Positions 25,527 to 34,414 of a stretch of DNA of 64,000 nt are shown here, one piece after another (within the stretch, counting starts at the first letter, position 1; every line of letters starts with the position of its first letter). Source of the DNA: Desulfonema magnum. Lineage in GTDB: Bacteria; Desulfobacterota; Desulfobacteria; Desulfobacterales; 4be13. The notes under the pieces are model-generated. The model was not told the DNA's origin. It did not search any database and worked only from the letters and a program-made list of their open reading frames with translations. The DNA is taken from assembly GCF_017377395.1 (NCBI RefSeq), contig NZ_CP061800.1:6779633-6843632 (forward strand), written 5' to 3'. Made by a program: the position numbers and the translations under genes.

Positions 25527-26366
25527 ATGATCATTGATTTTCACACACACATTTTTTCTAAACAGATCCGTGAAAACAGGGAAAAACATTTTCCTTCTGA
25601 ACCAGCTTTCAAGCTTTTGTATGATTCACCCAAATCAAAACTTGTCGGGGCTGATGAACTGATCATTTCCATGGATGATCAGGAGGTGGATGTATCTGTT
25701 ATTTTCGGGTTTCCCTGGAAAGATTCAGAAACATTTAAAAAAGAAAATGATTATATCATGGAAGCCGTTCAGAGATATCCAAATCGTCTCATTGGGTTCT
25801 GTTGTTTTGATCCCTTTCATAAGGATGCCCCTTCGGAAACAGTACGATGTCTTGACAGCGGGCTTTCAGGGGTGGGTGAACTTGCGTTTTATCAGTCCGG
25901 CATTGATGAAGCATCCCGGAATCATTTGGAACCGATTATGGATATCTGCCGGGAAAGGGACCTCCCTGTCCTGATTCATACCAATGAGCCGGTGGGTCAT
26001 ATGTATCCGGGCAAAACCCCGAACACGCTGGGACAGATTTACAGTCTTGCCAAACAATTCCCAGATAATAACATTGTGCTTGCCCACTGGGGAGGAGGCA
26101 TATTTTTCTTTAATCTTCTTAAAAAAGAAGTAAAGGAGACGCTGAAAAATATCTGGTTTGACACCGCGGCCTCCCCGTTTCTTTATGATCCTGAAATCTA
26201 CAAGACCGCCCTCTGGTTCGCAGGAGAGGATAAGATTCTGTTTGGCAGTGACTTTCCGCTGTTAAAGCCGTCAAGATATTTTAAGGAAATTGAAAACGCC
26301 GGGGTGTCAGAAAATGGCAGGAAACGTATTTGCGGGATCAACGCGGGAAATCTGCTTAAAATTTAA
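25527..26366 (+). CDS. Amidohydrolase family protein (TIM-barrel metal hydrolase)
   Basis: The 279-residue protein opens with IIDFHTHIF, the metal-binding HxH. It continues with VLIHTNEP and LAHWGGG histidines and ends with LFGSDFPLLKP, whose Asp is catalytic, the full pattern of Amidohydro_2 hydrolases and decarboxylases. Substrate cannot be read from sequence. AAAGGAGATAG precedes the start. Its last codons overlap the convergent YkgJ-like gene by four bases. Confidence 0.85.
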   Translation: MIIDFHTHIFSKQIRENREKHFPSEPAFKLLYDSPKSKLVGADELIISMDDQEVDVSVIFGFPWKDSETFKKENDYIMEAVQRYPNRLIGFCCFDPFHKDAPSETVRCLDSGLSGVGELAFYQSGIDEASRNHLEPIMDICRERDLPVLIHTNEPVGHMYPGKTPNTLGQIYSLAKQFPDNNIVLAHWGGGIFFFNLLKKEVKETLKNIWFDTAASPFLYDPEIYKTALWFAGEDKILFGSDFPLLKPSRYFKEIENAGVSENGRKRICGINAGNLLKI

Positions 26367-27061
26367 ATCTGTTCCCTTGGTACTTTGATGGACTGAAGGG
26401 ACCTGAGGATTGGCTCTGCCTTATCCTTATGCTCAGGGGAAACAAGCACAACTTTTATAGGCGCGTTTGATATCAGTCCGTCACAGGGATTTGTCAACGT
26501 GCTGTCTTTGTAGCATTGACGGTTATTGTCAGATGCCATGAAAAGAAGAACATCTGTCAGATTGCCGGAAAAGCCCTGGGCGTCAATGTGTTCGATGAAC
26601 TGTAAGAACACATTATTCACAGCGATAACGAACGGCTCTGTGTCCGCATATCCGGTTTCACTGCAATTTTGTTTTGAAACAAAACATCTGCATCCGAAAG
26701 GTCTTACCGGATACACAGGGCATTCGTTATCTGTTAAAAAAGGGCACCTTCCCCATGAGGGATCATTTTCCTCTTCCGGAGGCTCGTCTCCCCGCATACA
26801 AATCTCCGCAAGCTGGTTTGTCGTGGTCAGGGGCTGAAATCGTTTTTTATGTGACGCATCTTTAAGTTTTTCAAATAAATCTGATTTCCCATTTGAAATC
26901 AGATAGTGGGCAATTTTGTATCCCTCAAGGGTCGTCAGGGTTACATTTCGGGTGCAGCACTGAGCGCAGTATTGTTTGCACGCCACGTCCAGAGTTGCTG
27001 CAAATTCATCATAAATTTTGTAAATCTGATTTAAAACAACTAATTTTGTGTCCAAATTCAT
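26363..27061 (-). CDS. YkgJ-family cysteine-cluster protein
   Basis: The 232-residue protein has CKQYCAQCCTRNVTLT at the N-terminus and CPFLTDNECPVYPVRPFGCR in the middle, with two further cysteines (CFVSKQNC). This is the pattern of the YkgJ/UPF0153 family predicted to bind zinc or an iron-sulfur cluster; some relatives are linked with flagellin N-methylation. Convergent with the amidohydrolase gene and overlapping its end. A second cysteine-rich protein of similar style is encoded at 28740-29357. Confidence 0.8.
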   Translation of the reverse strand: MNLDTKLVVLNQIYKIYDEFAATLDVACKQYCAQCCTRNVTLTTLEGYKIAHYLISNGKSDLFEKLKDASHKKRFQPLTTTNQLAEICMRGDEPPEEENDPSWGRCPFLTDNECPVYPVRPFGCRCFVSKQNCSETGYADTEPFVIAVNNVFLQFIEHIDAQGFSGNLTDVLLFMASDNNRQCYKDSTLTNPCDGLISNAPIKVVLVSPEHKDKAEPILRSLQSIKVPREQI

Positions 27062-27086
27062 TGATTAGATTAACCCTCAGTAAAGT

Positions 27087-27240
27087 AAAGGAGTGCGGAA
27101 ATTTTATTTTCGCAAAACACTTTGCGAAAATAAAATTTCCGCACTCCTTTGTTTGTATTTTCTTCCGCACTCCTTTGTTTGTATTTTCTTCCGCACTCCT
27201 TTGTTTGTATTTTCTTCCGCACTCCTTTGTTTGTATTTTC
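27087..27240. repeat. Perfect 30-bp-arm hairpin and four 26-bp tandem repeats
   Basis: 27087-27116 (AAAGGAGTGCGGAAATTTTA start) is exactly complementary to 27121-27150 with a 4-base loop ACAC. From 27137 the unit TTCCGCACTCCTTTGTTTGT plus ATTTTC repeats four times identically, sharing GCACTCC with the hairpin arm. The block lies between the OmpA-like and YkgJ-like genes, downstream of the former. Confidence 0.95.
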
Positions 27241-27259
27241 TGTTGCGGCCCGAATTTTA

Positions 27260-27958
27260 TTATTCCATTACCAGAAGCATCACCCGCCGGTTTTTTGAAC
27301 GGTTAATTTTATTGGTGTTGGGTACAACGGGCTTTTCTTCGCCATAAGAAAAAGTACTCATTTTATGGAGCGGGATATTGTGTTCAGTGTAAAGATAATT
27401 TCTAACGGTTTCGGCCCTGTCATGCCCCAGCTTTAAATTGTATTCCTTGGAACCAATGTTATCTGTATGTCCCTGAATCTCGATAAAAATATCTTTGTTT
27501 TGTGCTAACAGGACATTGGCAAAAACATTGATGGCCAATTTGGCTTCTTTGGAAAGCTCCTTTTCATTATAAGCAAAGAAAACAGACTCATCAGACATTG
27601 TCACCTCATAAAGCAATTTGCCGACAGCCAGTTTGCCTGCGGTTTCAGCCCTTGCCAATGCCTCTTCAACCACACTCAGTTCCGCGATTCTCTCTTTTTG
27701 CTTTTCTACGGAGTCTTTTAAACCGCTAATCTCTTTCTGATTTTCCCCTATCTCTTTCCAGACTTTGCCGATATCCTCCTCCATTTCTGTCCGGAACGAT
27801 TTGATTTCAGAGCTTAATTGCTTATTTTTAACGGATGATAGCAATCTGATGTTTTCATCAACGTATTCATTAACGTATTTTTTTGTGGCACATCCGAGCA
27901 TTCCTGATAAGCTAATGCTGGCTATGGCAAAAAAAACAAAGAAATATCTTCCCATCAT
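27260..27958 (-). CDS. OmpA-family lipoprotein
   Basis: The 232-residue protein has a signal peptide with lipobox-like SGMLGC (Cys 23). A long charged coiled-coil segment follows (about residues 40-105, NKQLSSEIKSFRTEMEED on to EKQKERIAELS). The C-terminal OmpA domain has IEIQGHTDNIGSKEYNLKLG and KNRRVMLLV, which bind peptidoglycan. It is presumably an outer-membrane lipoprotein linking the envelope to the wall, like Pal with an added stalk. The start is preceded by AGGATGA and the heptamer array. Confidence 0.88.
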   Translation of the reverse strand: MMGRYFFVFFAIASISLSGMLGCATKKYVNEYVDENIRLLSSVKNKQLSSEIKSFRTEMEEDIGKVWKEIGENQKEISGLKDSVEKQKERIAELSVVEEALARAETAGKLAVGKLLYEVTMSDESVFFAYNEKELSKEAKLAINVFANVLLAQNKDIFIEIQGHTDNIGSKEYNLKLGHDRAETVRNYLYTEHNIPLHKMSTFSYGEEKPVVPNTNKINRSKNRRVMLLVME

Positions 27959-27965
27959 TCATCCT

Positions 27966-28262
27966 CCTTTGAAACTTGAAACTGGAAACTTGAAACTGGA
28001 AACTTGAAACTGGAAACTGGAAACTTGAAACTCGGAACTCGGAATTTGAAACTTGAAACTTGAAACTTGAAACTCGGAACTCGGAATTTGAAACTTGAAA
28101 CTTGAAACTTGAAACTCGGAACTCGGAATTTGAAACTTGAAACTTGAAACTTGAAACTCGGAACTCGGAATTTGAAACTTGAAACTTGAAACTCGGAACT
28201 CGGAATTTGAAACTTGAAACTTGAAACTTGAAACTCGGAACTTGAAACTTGAAATTCGGAGG
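27966..28262. repeat. Heptamer array with 42-bp higher-order period
   Basis: About 42 units of GAAACTT, GAAACTC, GGAACTC, GGAATTT and GAAACTG. In the middle part six units in fixed order (GAAACTT three times, GAAACTC, GGAACTC, GGAATTT) recur as a 42-bp block four to five times, with a 35-bp version where one unit is lost. It sits just upstream of the OmpA-like gene's ribosome site. Confidence 0.95.
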
Positions 28263-28426
28263 TTCTGCGGATTTTCTTCTGTGCATATGCATATAAGAAA
28301 TATAACTCCCTGTATAATTTCTTATGGATAAGGCGATTTAAATATGCCAGGCATGTTTTTTTCCGGAAATCGCCTAAGCGTTCCGAGGGTTCGGAAATCT
28401 CAGAACGCTTTGAAACTGTGTTTTGT

Positions 28427-28681
28427 CTAACTGGTTTTCCTAAGCAATTCTCTTGCCACTTCAATATCATACGCTTCGTTTGGATTAAACCCCTCTCCTT
28501 TATACATGGCAGAGGCTTGTCTGATGGCGTCATAAGACACCCAGCCATGCTCTTCCCAGAGGTTCGGGTCATCCGAATTCCACAGTCTGAAACAAGTCCC
28601 TTCCCCTGTCTCACGGACATACATGCGAACGTGAGTGTTCTGGGGAAAGGGATGATAATATAAACCTCTTTCGTCTTTCAT
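28427..28681 (-). CDS. Conserved-looking small protein of unknown function
   Basis: The 84-residue product starts at ATG 28681 behind AGGAGTAACATAA, a proper ribosome site. It is hydrophilic with aromatic residues (GLYYHPFPQN, CFRLWNSDDPNLWEEHGWVS) and no membrane segment or motif I recognise. The coding assignment rests on the ribosome site and even composition. The 28263-28426 gap downstream contains a GGCGATTT..AAATCGCC inverted pair that could terminate it. Confidence 0.6.
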   Translation of the reverse strand: MKDERGLYYHPFPQNTHVRMYVRETGEGTCFRLWNSDDPNLWEEHGWVSYDAIRQASAMYKGEGFNPNEAYDIEVARELLRKTS

Positions 28682-28739
28682 TTATGTTACTCCTTATTTT
28701 ATATTAAAAAGTGGGAATGTCAATCCTGCGTCCCACTTC

Positions 28740-29357
28740 TCACTTTATCTGTGCGAGTTTTTTCACACGCAGCAATCCGGGACTGTTGTGCATATACATA
28801 AGCGGGGAAGAATATCCCGCGTTCAGAAAATAATGTTCCAGCGTATCAAAAAGCACGATTCTGTCCGGCCATGTATATTGTTTTTTACGCTGCTTTAATT
28901 CTTCCCATATGGTTTCAGTACCTGGTTTTTCTCCGAACACTGTTTTCTGAGCCTGATCACAAAGAAACATTTCACAGACAATGGGCTTCAGATGCCACAT
29001 ACATCCGTTTTGTCCGAGATAAACGCATTTGGACCCGTTATTGGGTTTTTGAAGCACTGTCATCAGGGCTTCAATTTCCTGTTTTTCAGATAACAGAACA
29101 TTGATGACCACATCTGCAAAAAAAGTAATAATCCCCTCACGGGAGCAGCACGCACTCAGCTTGCTTTCATAGCATTTCTGAGTGCATATCTCGCCGAAAT
29201 ATTCAGACTGAAAAGATTCCACGTCCTTACGAAAGGAAAGGTAGTCTGCTGTCATTGCCTTTAATTGCTGCTTTTCTGAAAGAGAAATGGTCTCAAGATG
29301 CCGACTGACTTCGACAAGTGTTTCTAACTGCTCTTTTTGATAGTCGTTGTTACTCAT
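28740..29357 (-). CDS. Cysteine-rich protein, distant YkgJ-like
   Basis: The 205-residue protein has CTQKCYESKLSACCSREG near residues 57-75 and KCVYLGQNGCMWHLKPIVC followed by CDQA near 110-135. The arrangement (CxxxC..CC, then a CVYL..GC..KP..C block) recalls the YkgJ/UPF0153 cluster proteins and the neighbour at 26363-27061, but the match is weak. No signal peptide. It may bind a metal or cluster; the function is unknown. Confidence 0.6.
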   Translation of the reverse strand: MSNNDYQKEQLETLVEVSRHLETISLSEKQQLKAMTADYLSFRKDVESFQSEYFGEICTQKCYESKLSACCSREGIITFFADVVINVLLSEKQEIEALMTVLQKPNNGSKCVYLGQNGCMWHLKPIVCEMFLCDQAQKTVFGEKPGTETIWEELKQRKKQYTWPDRIVLFDTLEHYFLNAGYSSPLMYMHNSPGLLRVKKLAQIK

Positions 29358-29487
29358 ATGTTATACTGCGATTTTTTTCCATAATAATTGCCTGACACTC
29401 GGCAGCGCGCTGTTGCGTTCAGGCGAAAAAGGTGTTTTTATCTGATATGTCTTTTAAACTCGTGACTCATAACTTTTGATTAATAGG

Positions 29488-30447
29488 TTAAAACTCCCAC
29501 ATTACCGGATTATCATCCAGATGGTCAGTGACCGTGCGCCCTATGGTGTCTATTTCCGCCAAATCCTCGTCAGCCAGGGACACATCGGCTGCTTTTGCGT
29601 TTTGTGTGGCTTGTTCGGCATTGCGTGCCCCGGCAATAGCGCAGACTCCCGGATGGGAAATCACCCAGGCCAGGGCCAGCTGCCCGAGACTCACCTGATT
29701 CTCTTCCGCTATGGGTCGCAAACGGGTCAGTGCCGCTTGTATCCGCTGGTAATTTTCCGGTTTGAACAGTTTGCTTTTCGAACGATGATCCTTTTTGGCA
29801 AATTTATGATCAGGGCCGAATTTTCCGGTCAGAAATCCCTGGGCCATAGAAGAGTAAGCCATAATGGTAATGTTGTTTTCAACGCAATAAGGCAGGGTAT
29901 CTGCTTCCACATGCCGCCAAAACAGGGAATACGGCGGTTGGAGACTGGAAATTTCACTGTATTGACAAGCTTCCGCTAACTGATCACGGGAAAAATTGGA
30001 CACACCGATGGCCCGGATTTTTCCCTGGTGCCTGAGTTCATTCATGGCTCCCAGGGTTTCTTCAATGGGAACAGTTTTACCGCCAAAAGAACCGGAGGGC
30101 CAATGAATCTGGTAAAGGTCAATATGGTCGGTTCCGAGGTCTCTGAGGGACTGATGGCAGGATTCAAAAACCTGGTCGCGTTTAAGACGGTTGGCAAACA
30201 CCTTGGTTGCCAGAACAACCTCATGTCTCACATCTTTCAATGCTTTTCCCACGATTTGCTCTGAATGACCGTCTCCGTAAACTGTGGCAGTGTCAAAGGT
30301 GGTGATGCCTGAATCAAACGCCGCCCGCATGGCTTTGACGGTCTCAGTATCGTCAATTCCTGCCCACATTTTCTTACCTGCCTGCCATGTGCCCATGATA
30401 ATTGATGAAATTTTTATGTCTGACTGACCGAGTGATCTGAATTGCAT
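29488..30447 (-). CDS. Aldo/keto reductase
   Basis: The 319-residue protein is a full-length AKR barrel. The catalytic tetrad can be read as Asp in FDTATVYGDG, Tyr in the same motif, Lys in LATKVF and His in YQIHW. IGVSNFSRDQL and the C-terminal cofactor region GARNAEQATQNA bind NADPH. It would reduce carbonyl compounds in the cytoplasm. The closest functional groups are general stress or sugar-aldehyde reductases of the YajO/IolS type; the substrate is not predictable. It is monocistronic, with hairpin repeats upstream. Confidence 0.9.
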   Translation of the reverse strand: MQFRSLGQSDIKISSIIMGTWQAGKKMWAGIDDTETVKAMRAAFDSGITTFDTATVYGDGHSEQIVGKALKDVRHEVVLATKVFANRLKRDQVFESCHQSLRDLGTDHIDLYQIHWPSGSFGGKTVPIEETLGAMNELRHQGKIRAIGVSNFSRDQLAEACQYSEISSLQPPYSLFWRHVEADTLPYCVENNITIMAYSSMAQGFLTGKFGPDHKFAKKDHRSKSKLFKPENYQRIQAALTRLRPIAEENQVSLGQLALAWVISHPGVCAIAGARNAEQATQNAKAADVSLADEDLAEIDTIGRTVTDHLDDNPVMWEF

Positions 30448-30480
30448 GATTGTCTCCTGATTCTGATATGTTTCCTATTC

Positions 30481-30775
30481 CTTTACCGTAAAAATATAAC
30501 TGAAAAGCCGGGTTTTTTTAACCTGCTCTCTTTTCGTCTCCGGCAAAAAACCCGGCTTTTTCTCCGACAAAAACCCGGCTTTTTTCCCGGAATGATTCGC
30601 TGACCCTGAGAGAAAAAGCCGGGTTTCTCCGCCGCTCGCGGAAAAAAGAATGTATAAAAAAACTTTTGATCGGGTATTTATAACCGAAAAGCCGGGTCTT
30701 TTTAAGCGACTCTTTTTTTATCTCCGGTGAGAAACCCGGGTTTTTAAAACCCGGCTTTTTCATGAGCGTTTAATT
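30481..30775. repeat. Cluster of CCCGGCTTTTT hairpins and partial R98 copy
   Basis: At least five AAAACCCGGC / GCCGGGTTTT segments alternate in orientation and can form several alternative stems. The left part starts like R98 (TTTACCGTAAAAATAT) and the right part ends with CATGAGCGTTTAATT. Confidence 0.8.
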
Positions 30776-30961
30776 CACAAAGATATTCTTCTATGTTATT
30801 CGATATCAAAAATAAAGGATATTGAAAATTTTTGATTGAAAAACAGATTTTTTTTAATAACTGGATTAGCTATCCGGGCGGGTAAGACTCGCACCATCGC
30901 ATCATCATCGCATGGGTGAATTCAGAGCATGTTTGAAAAGTGATATGCCCCGTGTTTCCGA

Positions 30962-31085
30962 GGAACGTAGGGTGGGTGGAGCGAAGCGCAACCCACCGTT
31001 ACATCATTTGTAATGATGGTGGGTTGCGCTTCGCTCCACCCACCCTACGTTTTTTGTATCGGGTATGTTATTTATTTCGAGTTCC
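30962..31085. repeat. GGGTGGGTGGAGCGAAGCGC palindromic element, copy 1
   Basis: GGAACGTAGGGTGGGTGGAG and the following GCGAAGCGCAACCCACC are mirrored exactly, followed by GTTTTTTGTATCGGGTAT and GAGTTCC. A second copy with the same tail is at 52135-52244. The GGAAC..GTTCC ends mark its limits. It ends two bases before the stop of the secreted dockerin-like protein gene. Confidence 0.88.
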
Positions 31086-31086
31086 C

Positions 31087-32097
31087 TTATTTTATTTCGT
31101 TGGTTCCCATAGCCATATTTTTGGCTTCTTCCAGGTTCAGAGAGAATGTCAACCCGCCTGATGTCACCGCTACAACAGGATTTTCACAAGTCGTATCACT
31201 GAAATTCAACTCAATGTCATTAAGGGTCAGTGTGCCTGATACGGGGATACAGCAGGTGGCATCCGGCTTAATGTTGCTGAATGTGCAAACATAGCTCTCA
31301 TCACCGGACATCATTGTTGTCGAGCCGCTGACACCGGTCTCAGAACTGTAAGAAAACGTTAATGGAACTGTCACATCGGACTGGCCTATGGAAAATGTAT
31401 TCTGAGATTCCCCGCTCACGGAAAATGTACTCATGTCCTTATCATAGATCATGGTGACAGTGCCATTAAGATTCTGCCCGCAAACTGCCATATTATCGAA
31501 AATATGAGTTGCGCTAATCTGGTCCCCTTCAGCAGACAATGTTGTCTGTGAATTTCCGTGAATAACGCAATCCCCCTTTGTGACATTATCAAACGCCACT
31601 GAGAAACTCCCGGCAGATGGTGTTACTTTTACGGTTCCGCTGACACCGTCACATCCGGCATCCCCGCTGAAAGTGAACACAATAACAGACTGCCCCTCCA
31701 TCTCAACGGTTCCGCATGCAAACAGGTTCTTTAATGCATTACAGATCAGCAGGGTTGCAGTATCTCTTTTCTTTGATGTTGCCTTATCCAACCCCATATA
31801 ATTCATGACACTGACCATTTCCTGTAAGCCCTGTACTGTTTTTTCATTGTCCGCCAAGGCCAAAGCCGCGGCATTTGTAACATCTTCCAGGGACTCCCTT
31901 TGTTCATCACTCATCGGATTTATTATTCCGGCCGCTACCTGCAATGCCCAAATCGCCTCGGCAAGTCCGATTTTGCCATCATCATTAATATCGCCATTAA
32001 GCTGCGCGTGTGCGGATTGCCCCATAAAAATAAACGCGCACATAATGACTGCCACATACAAAAGATATCTTTGGCCTAACCATTTTTTTCCTTTCAT
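31087..32097 (-). CDS. Secreted protein with dockerin-like EF-hand repeat
   Basis: The 336-residue protein has a signal peptide (VAVIMCAFIFMGQSAHA) and then NGDINDDGKIGLAEAIWALQ, a calcium-binding dockerin/EF-hand loop in the form common to secreted Desulfobacterales proteins. The rest is Thr/Ser-rich beta-type sequence with about eight cysteines (ACGTVE, CDGVSG, CVIHG, CGQNL, CTFSN, CCIP, CENP) and no domain I recognise. AAAGGAAAAATATC precedes ATG 32097. It is exported, probably to the periplasm or cell surface; its function is unknown. Confidence 0.72.
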   Translation of the reverse strand: MKGKKWLGQRYLLYVAVIMCAFIFMGQSAHAQLNGDINDDGKIGLAEAIWALQVAAGIINPMSDEQRESLEDVTNAAALALADNEKTVQGLQEMVSVMNYMGLDKATSKKRDTATLLICNALKNLFACGTVEMEGQSVIVFTFSGDAGCDGVSGTVKVTPSAGSFSVAFDNVTKGDCVIHGNSQTTLSAEGDQISATHIFDNMAVCGQNLNGTVTMIYDKDMSTFSVSGESQNTFSIGQSDVTVPLTFSYSSETGVSGSTTMMSGDESYVCTFSNIKPDATCCIPVSGTLTLNDIELNFSDTTCENPVVAVTSGGLTFSLNLEEAKNMAMGTNEIK

Positions 32098-32276
32098 GAT
32101 ATTTTTCCTTTCGCTGGTTGGTTATGAAAAAATAATAAAAAAAAGGCTTTTTATATATCAATAAACAGTGGTGATTTGTCAAGAAAATTAATATCAGGAT
32201 TTTTTTAGGAAATCATTTGTCAGATCAAAACCTTTTCTCTTGATCAAATCACTTTTTTTCTTTAGAGTTAGTATTT

Positions 32277-33056
32277 ATGGGTTACATTTTCAATTATAAT
32301 GATGCCATTGCTTATGAACAGTGGTGTAATGAGGCGAAAAATAAACGCGCCACTGAGCTTGAAAACCGGCTTATGCTCAATATGCTTGAACCGGTACAGG
32401 GAAGTCGTGTGCTTGATATCGGTTGCGGAACTGGCGCGAGCCTGTTTCCTTTTATTGAAAAGGGCCTTTTGACGACAGGGCTGGACCCCTCACCGGATAT
32501 GATTGATATTGCCTTAAAAAATTTAGGACACCGTGCGGACCTGTATCGCGGATTTGCCGAAGACCTTCCTTTTGATGATAATTTCTTTAACCAGGCCTGT
32601 CTGGTGAAGAGTCTGGAGTTTGTCGAAGATCCCAAAAAGGCAATTGAAGAAGCTTGCAGGGTTGCAAAAGACAAAATTTTCATTGGTGTGCTTAACAGAT
32701 ATTCAATCAGGGGAACCCGTTTGCGAGTCCGGCGAATATTTACAAAAAGCCTTTATGATCATGCGCGTTTTTTCAGTATTTGGGAATTGGAAGAAATTAT
32801 ACGGGAGCTTTTGGGAAATGTCCCTATATCATGGCGGACCGTATGTCAGTTTTCTGCCCCGACCGGAAGAATTTCCCACACCATAGAACATTCCAATCTT
32901 GTACAAAAATGTCCTTTCGGAGCTTTTACCGGCATGACTGTCACTCTTATTCCCCGTTTCAGAACCAGACTCCTTGAACTTCTTCGCCACCCCGCGTCCG
33001 AGGGAGGGGCAGTGGCAGGTTTGGCAAGAGCGAAGGAATTGAAAATTGAAAATTGA
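32277..33056 (+). CDS. Class I SAM-dependent methyltransferase (UbiE-like)
   Basis: The 259-residue protein has motif I VLDIGCGTGASL near residue 45, the acidic LDPSPDMIDIA, and AEDLPFDDNFFN (motif II region), typical of the Methyltransf_11 group. The C-terminal half is less conserved, and the substrate cannot be inferred. The last residues KELKIEN come from the first units of the GAAAATT/GAGAATT array that follows. The start context is poor in Shine-Dalgarno bases. Confidence 0.8.
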   Translation: MGYIFNYNDAIAYEQWCNEAKNKRATELENRLMLNMLEPVQGSRVLDIGCGTGASLFPFIEKGLLTTGLDPSPDMIDIALKNLGHRADLYRGFAEDLPFDDNFFNQACLVKSLEFVEDPKKAIEEACRVAKDKIFIGVLNRYSIRGTRLRVRRIFTKSLYDHARFFSIWELEEIIRELLGNVPISWRTVCQFSAPTGRISHTIEHSNLVQKCPFGAFTGMTVTLIPRFRTRLLELLRHPASEGGAVAGLARAKELKIEN

Positions 33057-33117
33057 GAATTGAGAATTGGGAATTGAGAACTGGGAATTGAGAATTGAGA
33101 ATTGAAAACTGAGAAAG
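33040..33117. repeat. GAGAATT/GAAAATT heptamer array
   Basis: Ten or so 7-bp units (GAAAATT, GAGAATT, GGGAATT, GAACTGG) starting inside the end of the methyltransferase gene. Confidence 0.85.
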
Positions 33118-33238
33118 GCATCAGAACCTCGCATTGGCACAGATTTTTTTTAATCTGCGAAATCCGTCAAATCCGTGTTAATCCGTGGTTCAGAACTGCT
33201 GTTATCGGATTTTAAACAAATAACGGAGACCCAACATC

Positions 33239-34252
33239 ATGGAAGCGTATCTTTATGAGCCTTTGGAGGACAGGAAAGTCAGATGCAACCTTTGCAATCA
33301 TCGCTGTATTATCAAAGAAGGCAGACGCGGCATATGCAATGTCCGGGAAAACCAGGCAGGTATTCTGAAAAGCCTGGTGTATGGGAAACTCATTGCCCAG
33401 CATATTGATCCTATTGAAAAAAAACCGCTGTTCCATCTGCTTCCGGGGAGCCTGTCCTATTCCATTGCGACGGTGGGCTGCAACTTCAAATGTATGTTCT
33501 GCCAGAACGCAAATATCGCTCAGATGCCCACTGATCATAAGGGGCTGATAATGGGCGATCCCTGCACACCGGAGGCGGTTGTCCGTGCTGCCGAAGCCGG
33601 AAACTGCAAAAGCATTGCTTACACCTATACCGAGCCGACCATATATTTTGAATTTGCTTTTAATACAGCCAAGATCGCTCACGAAAAGGGAATCAAAAAT
33701 GTTTTCGTAACAAACGGCTATATGACATCCGAGGCCCTGGAGATGATATCGCCTTATCTGGACGCTGCAAATGTTGATCTGAAAGCCTTTAATAACGAGT
33801 TTTATAAAAAATTGTGCGGGGCAAAACTGGAACCTGTCAAAGAGAGTCTGAAGAAAATGAAATCTCTCGGTATCTTCGTGGAGATCACAACACTGCTGAT
33901 TCCGGGTCTGAACGACGACAAAGAAGAGCTTGAAGGTCTGGCTTCATTTATCGCAGAAGAACTGGGAATTGAAACGCCCTGGCATATCAGCCGGTTCCAT
34001 CCGACATACCGCCTGACTGACCGGCCCCCAACACCGGTCCCAACCCTTGTCATGGCCCGTGAAATCGGTATCAAAGCGGGCCTCCGATATGTCTATGTGG
34101 GGAATGTTCCCGGGGAGAAAGGGGAAGATACGTTTTGTTATCATTGCGGGGAAACCCTGGTTGACCGATGGGGGTTCAGTATCAGAAAAAATCTGATAAA
34201 GAACGGCGTGTGCAGTTATTGCGGCTCAGAAATTGACGGTGTGGGGTTGTAA
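33239..34252 (+). CDS. amrS: AmmeMemoRadiSam-system radical SAM enzyme
   Basis: The 337-residue protein has an N-terminal zinc-like cysteine set (CNLCNHRCIIKEG then GICNVRE) and the radical-SAM motif CNFKCMFC. TYTEPTIYFEFA, then FVTNGYMTSEALE and DLKAFNNEFYKKLCG match the PflA-like AmrS family. A C-terminal rubredoxin-like knuckle pair follows (CYHCGETL and CSYCGSEI). Partners AmrA (AMMECR1) and AmrB (Memo) are not encoded in the window. The enzyme's reaction has not been established as far as I know. A GGAG-type site precedes ATG 33239. Confidence 0.9.
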   Translation: MEAYLYEPLEDRKVRCNLCNHRCIIKEGRRGICNVRENQAGILKSLVYGKLIAQHIDPIEKKPLFHLLPGSLSYSIATVGCNFKCMFCQNANIAQMPTDHKGLIMGDPCTPEAVVRAAEAGNCKSIAYTYTEPTIYFEFAFNTAKIAHEKGIKNVFVTNGYMTSEALEMISPYLDAANVDLKAFNNEFYKKLCGAKLEPVKESLKKMKSLGIFVEITTLLIPGLNDDKEELEGLASFIAEELGIETPWHISRFHPTYRLTDRPPTPVPTLVMAREIGIKAGLRYVYVGNVPGEKGEDTFCYHCGETLVDRWGFSIRKNLIKNGVCSYCGSEIDGVGL

Positions 34253-34253
34253 C

Positions 34254-34380
34254 TACAATTGATAATTGATAATTGATAATTGATAATCAGTAGGTCAAAA
34301 TTTTTTGAGCTGCAAAGAAACCCGGCTTTTCCGGCTGAGGAAAGCGCCCCGTCCGGAGAAAAAAGCCGGGTTTCTTCCCC
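34254..34380. repeat. AATTGAT heptamers and CCCGGC hairpin
   Basis: Four AATTGAT units follow the amrS stop immediately. AAAGAAACCCGGCTTTTCCG then pairs with GGAGAAAAAAGCCGGGTTTC. The hairpin can terminate amrS. Confidence 0.85.
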
Positions 34381-34414
34381 GCAAATCGGTTTTTCCCCAT
34401 AAGGAACGGAAAAG

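Noticed and set aside
27912..28620. Two long minus-strand ORFs across the 27966-28262 array
   Set aside because: They consist of repeat-encoded VSSFKFQ-like residues; openness is a consequence of the repeat, and no family similarity exists outside it.
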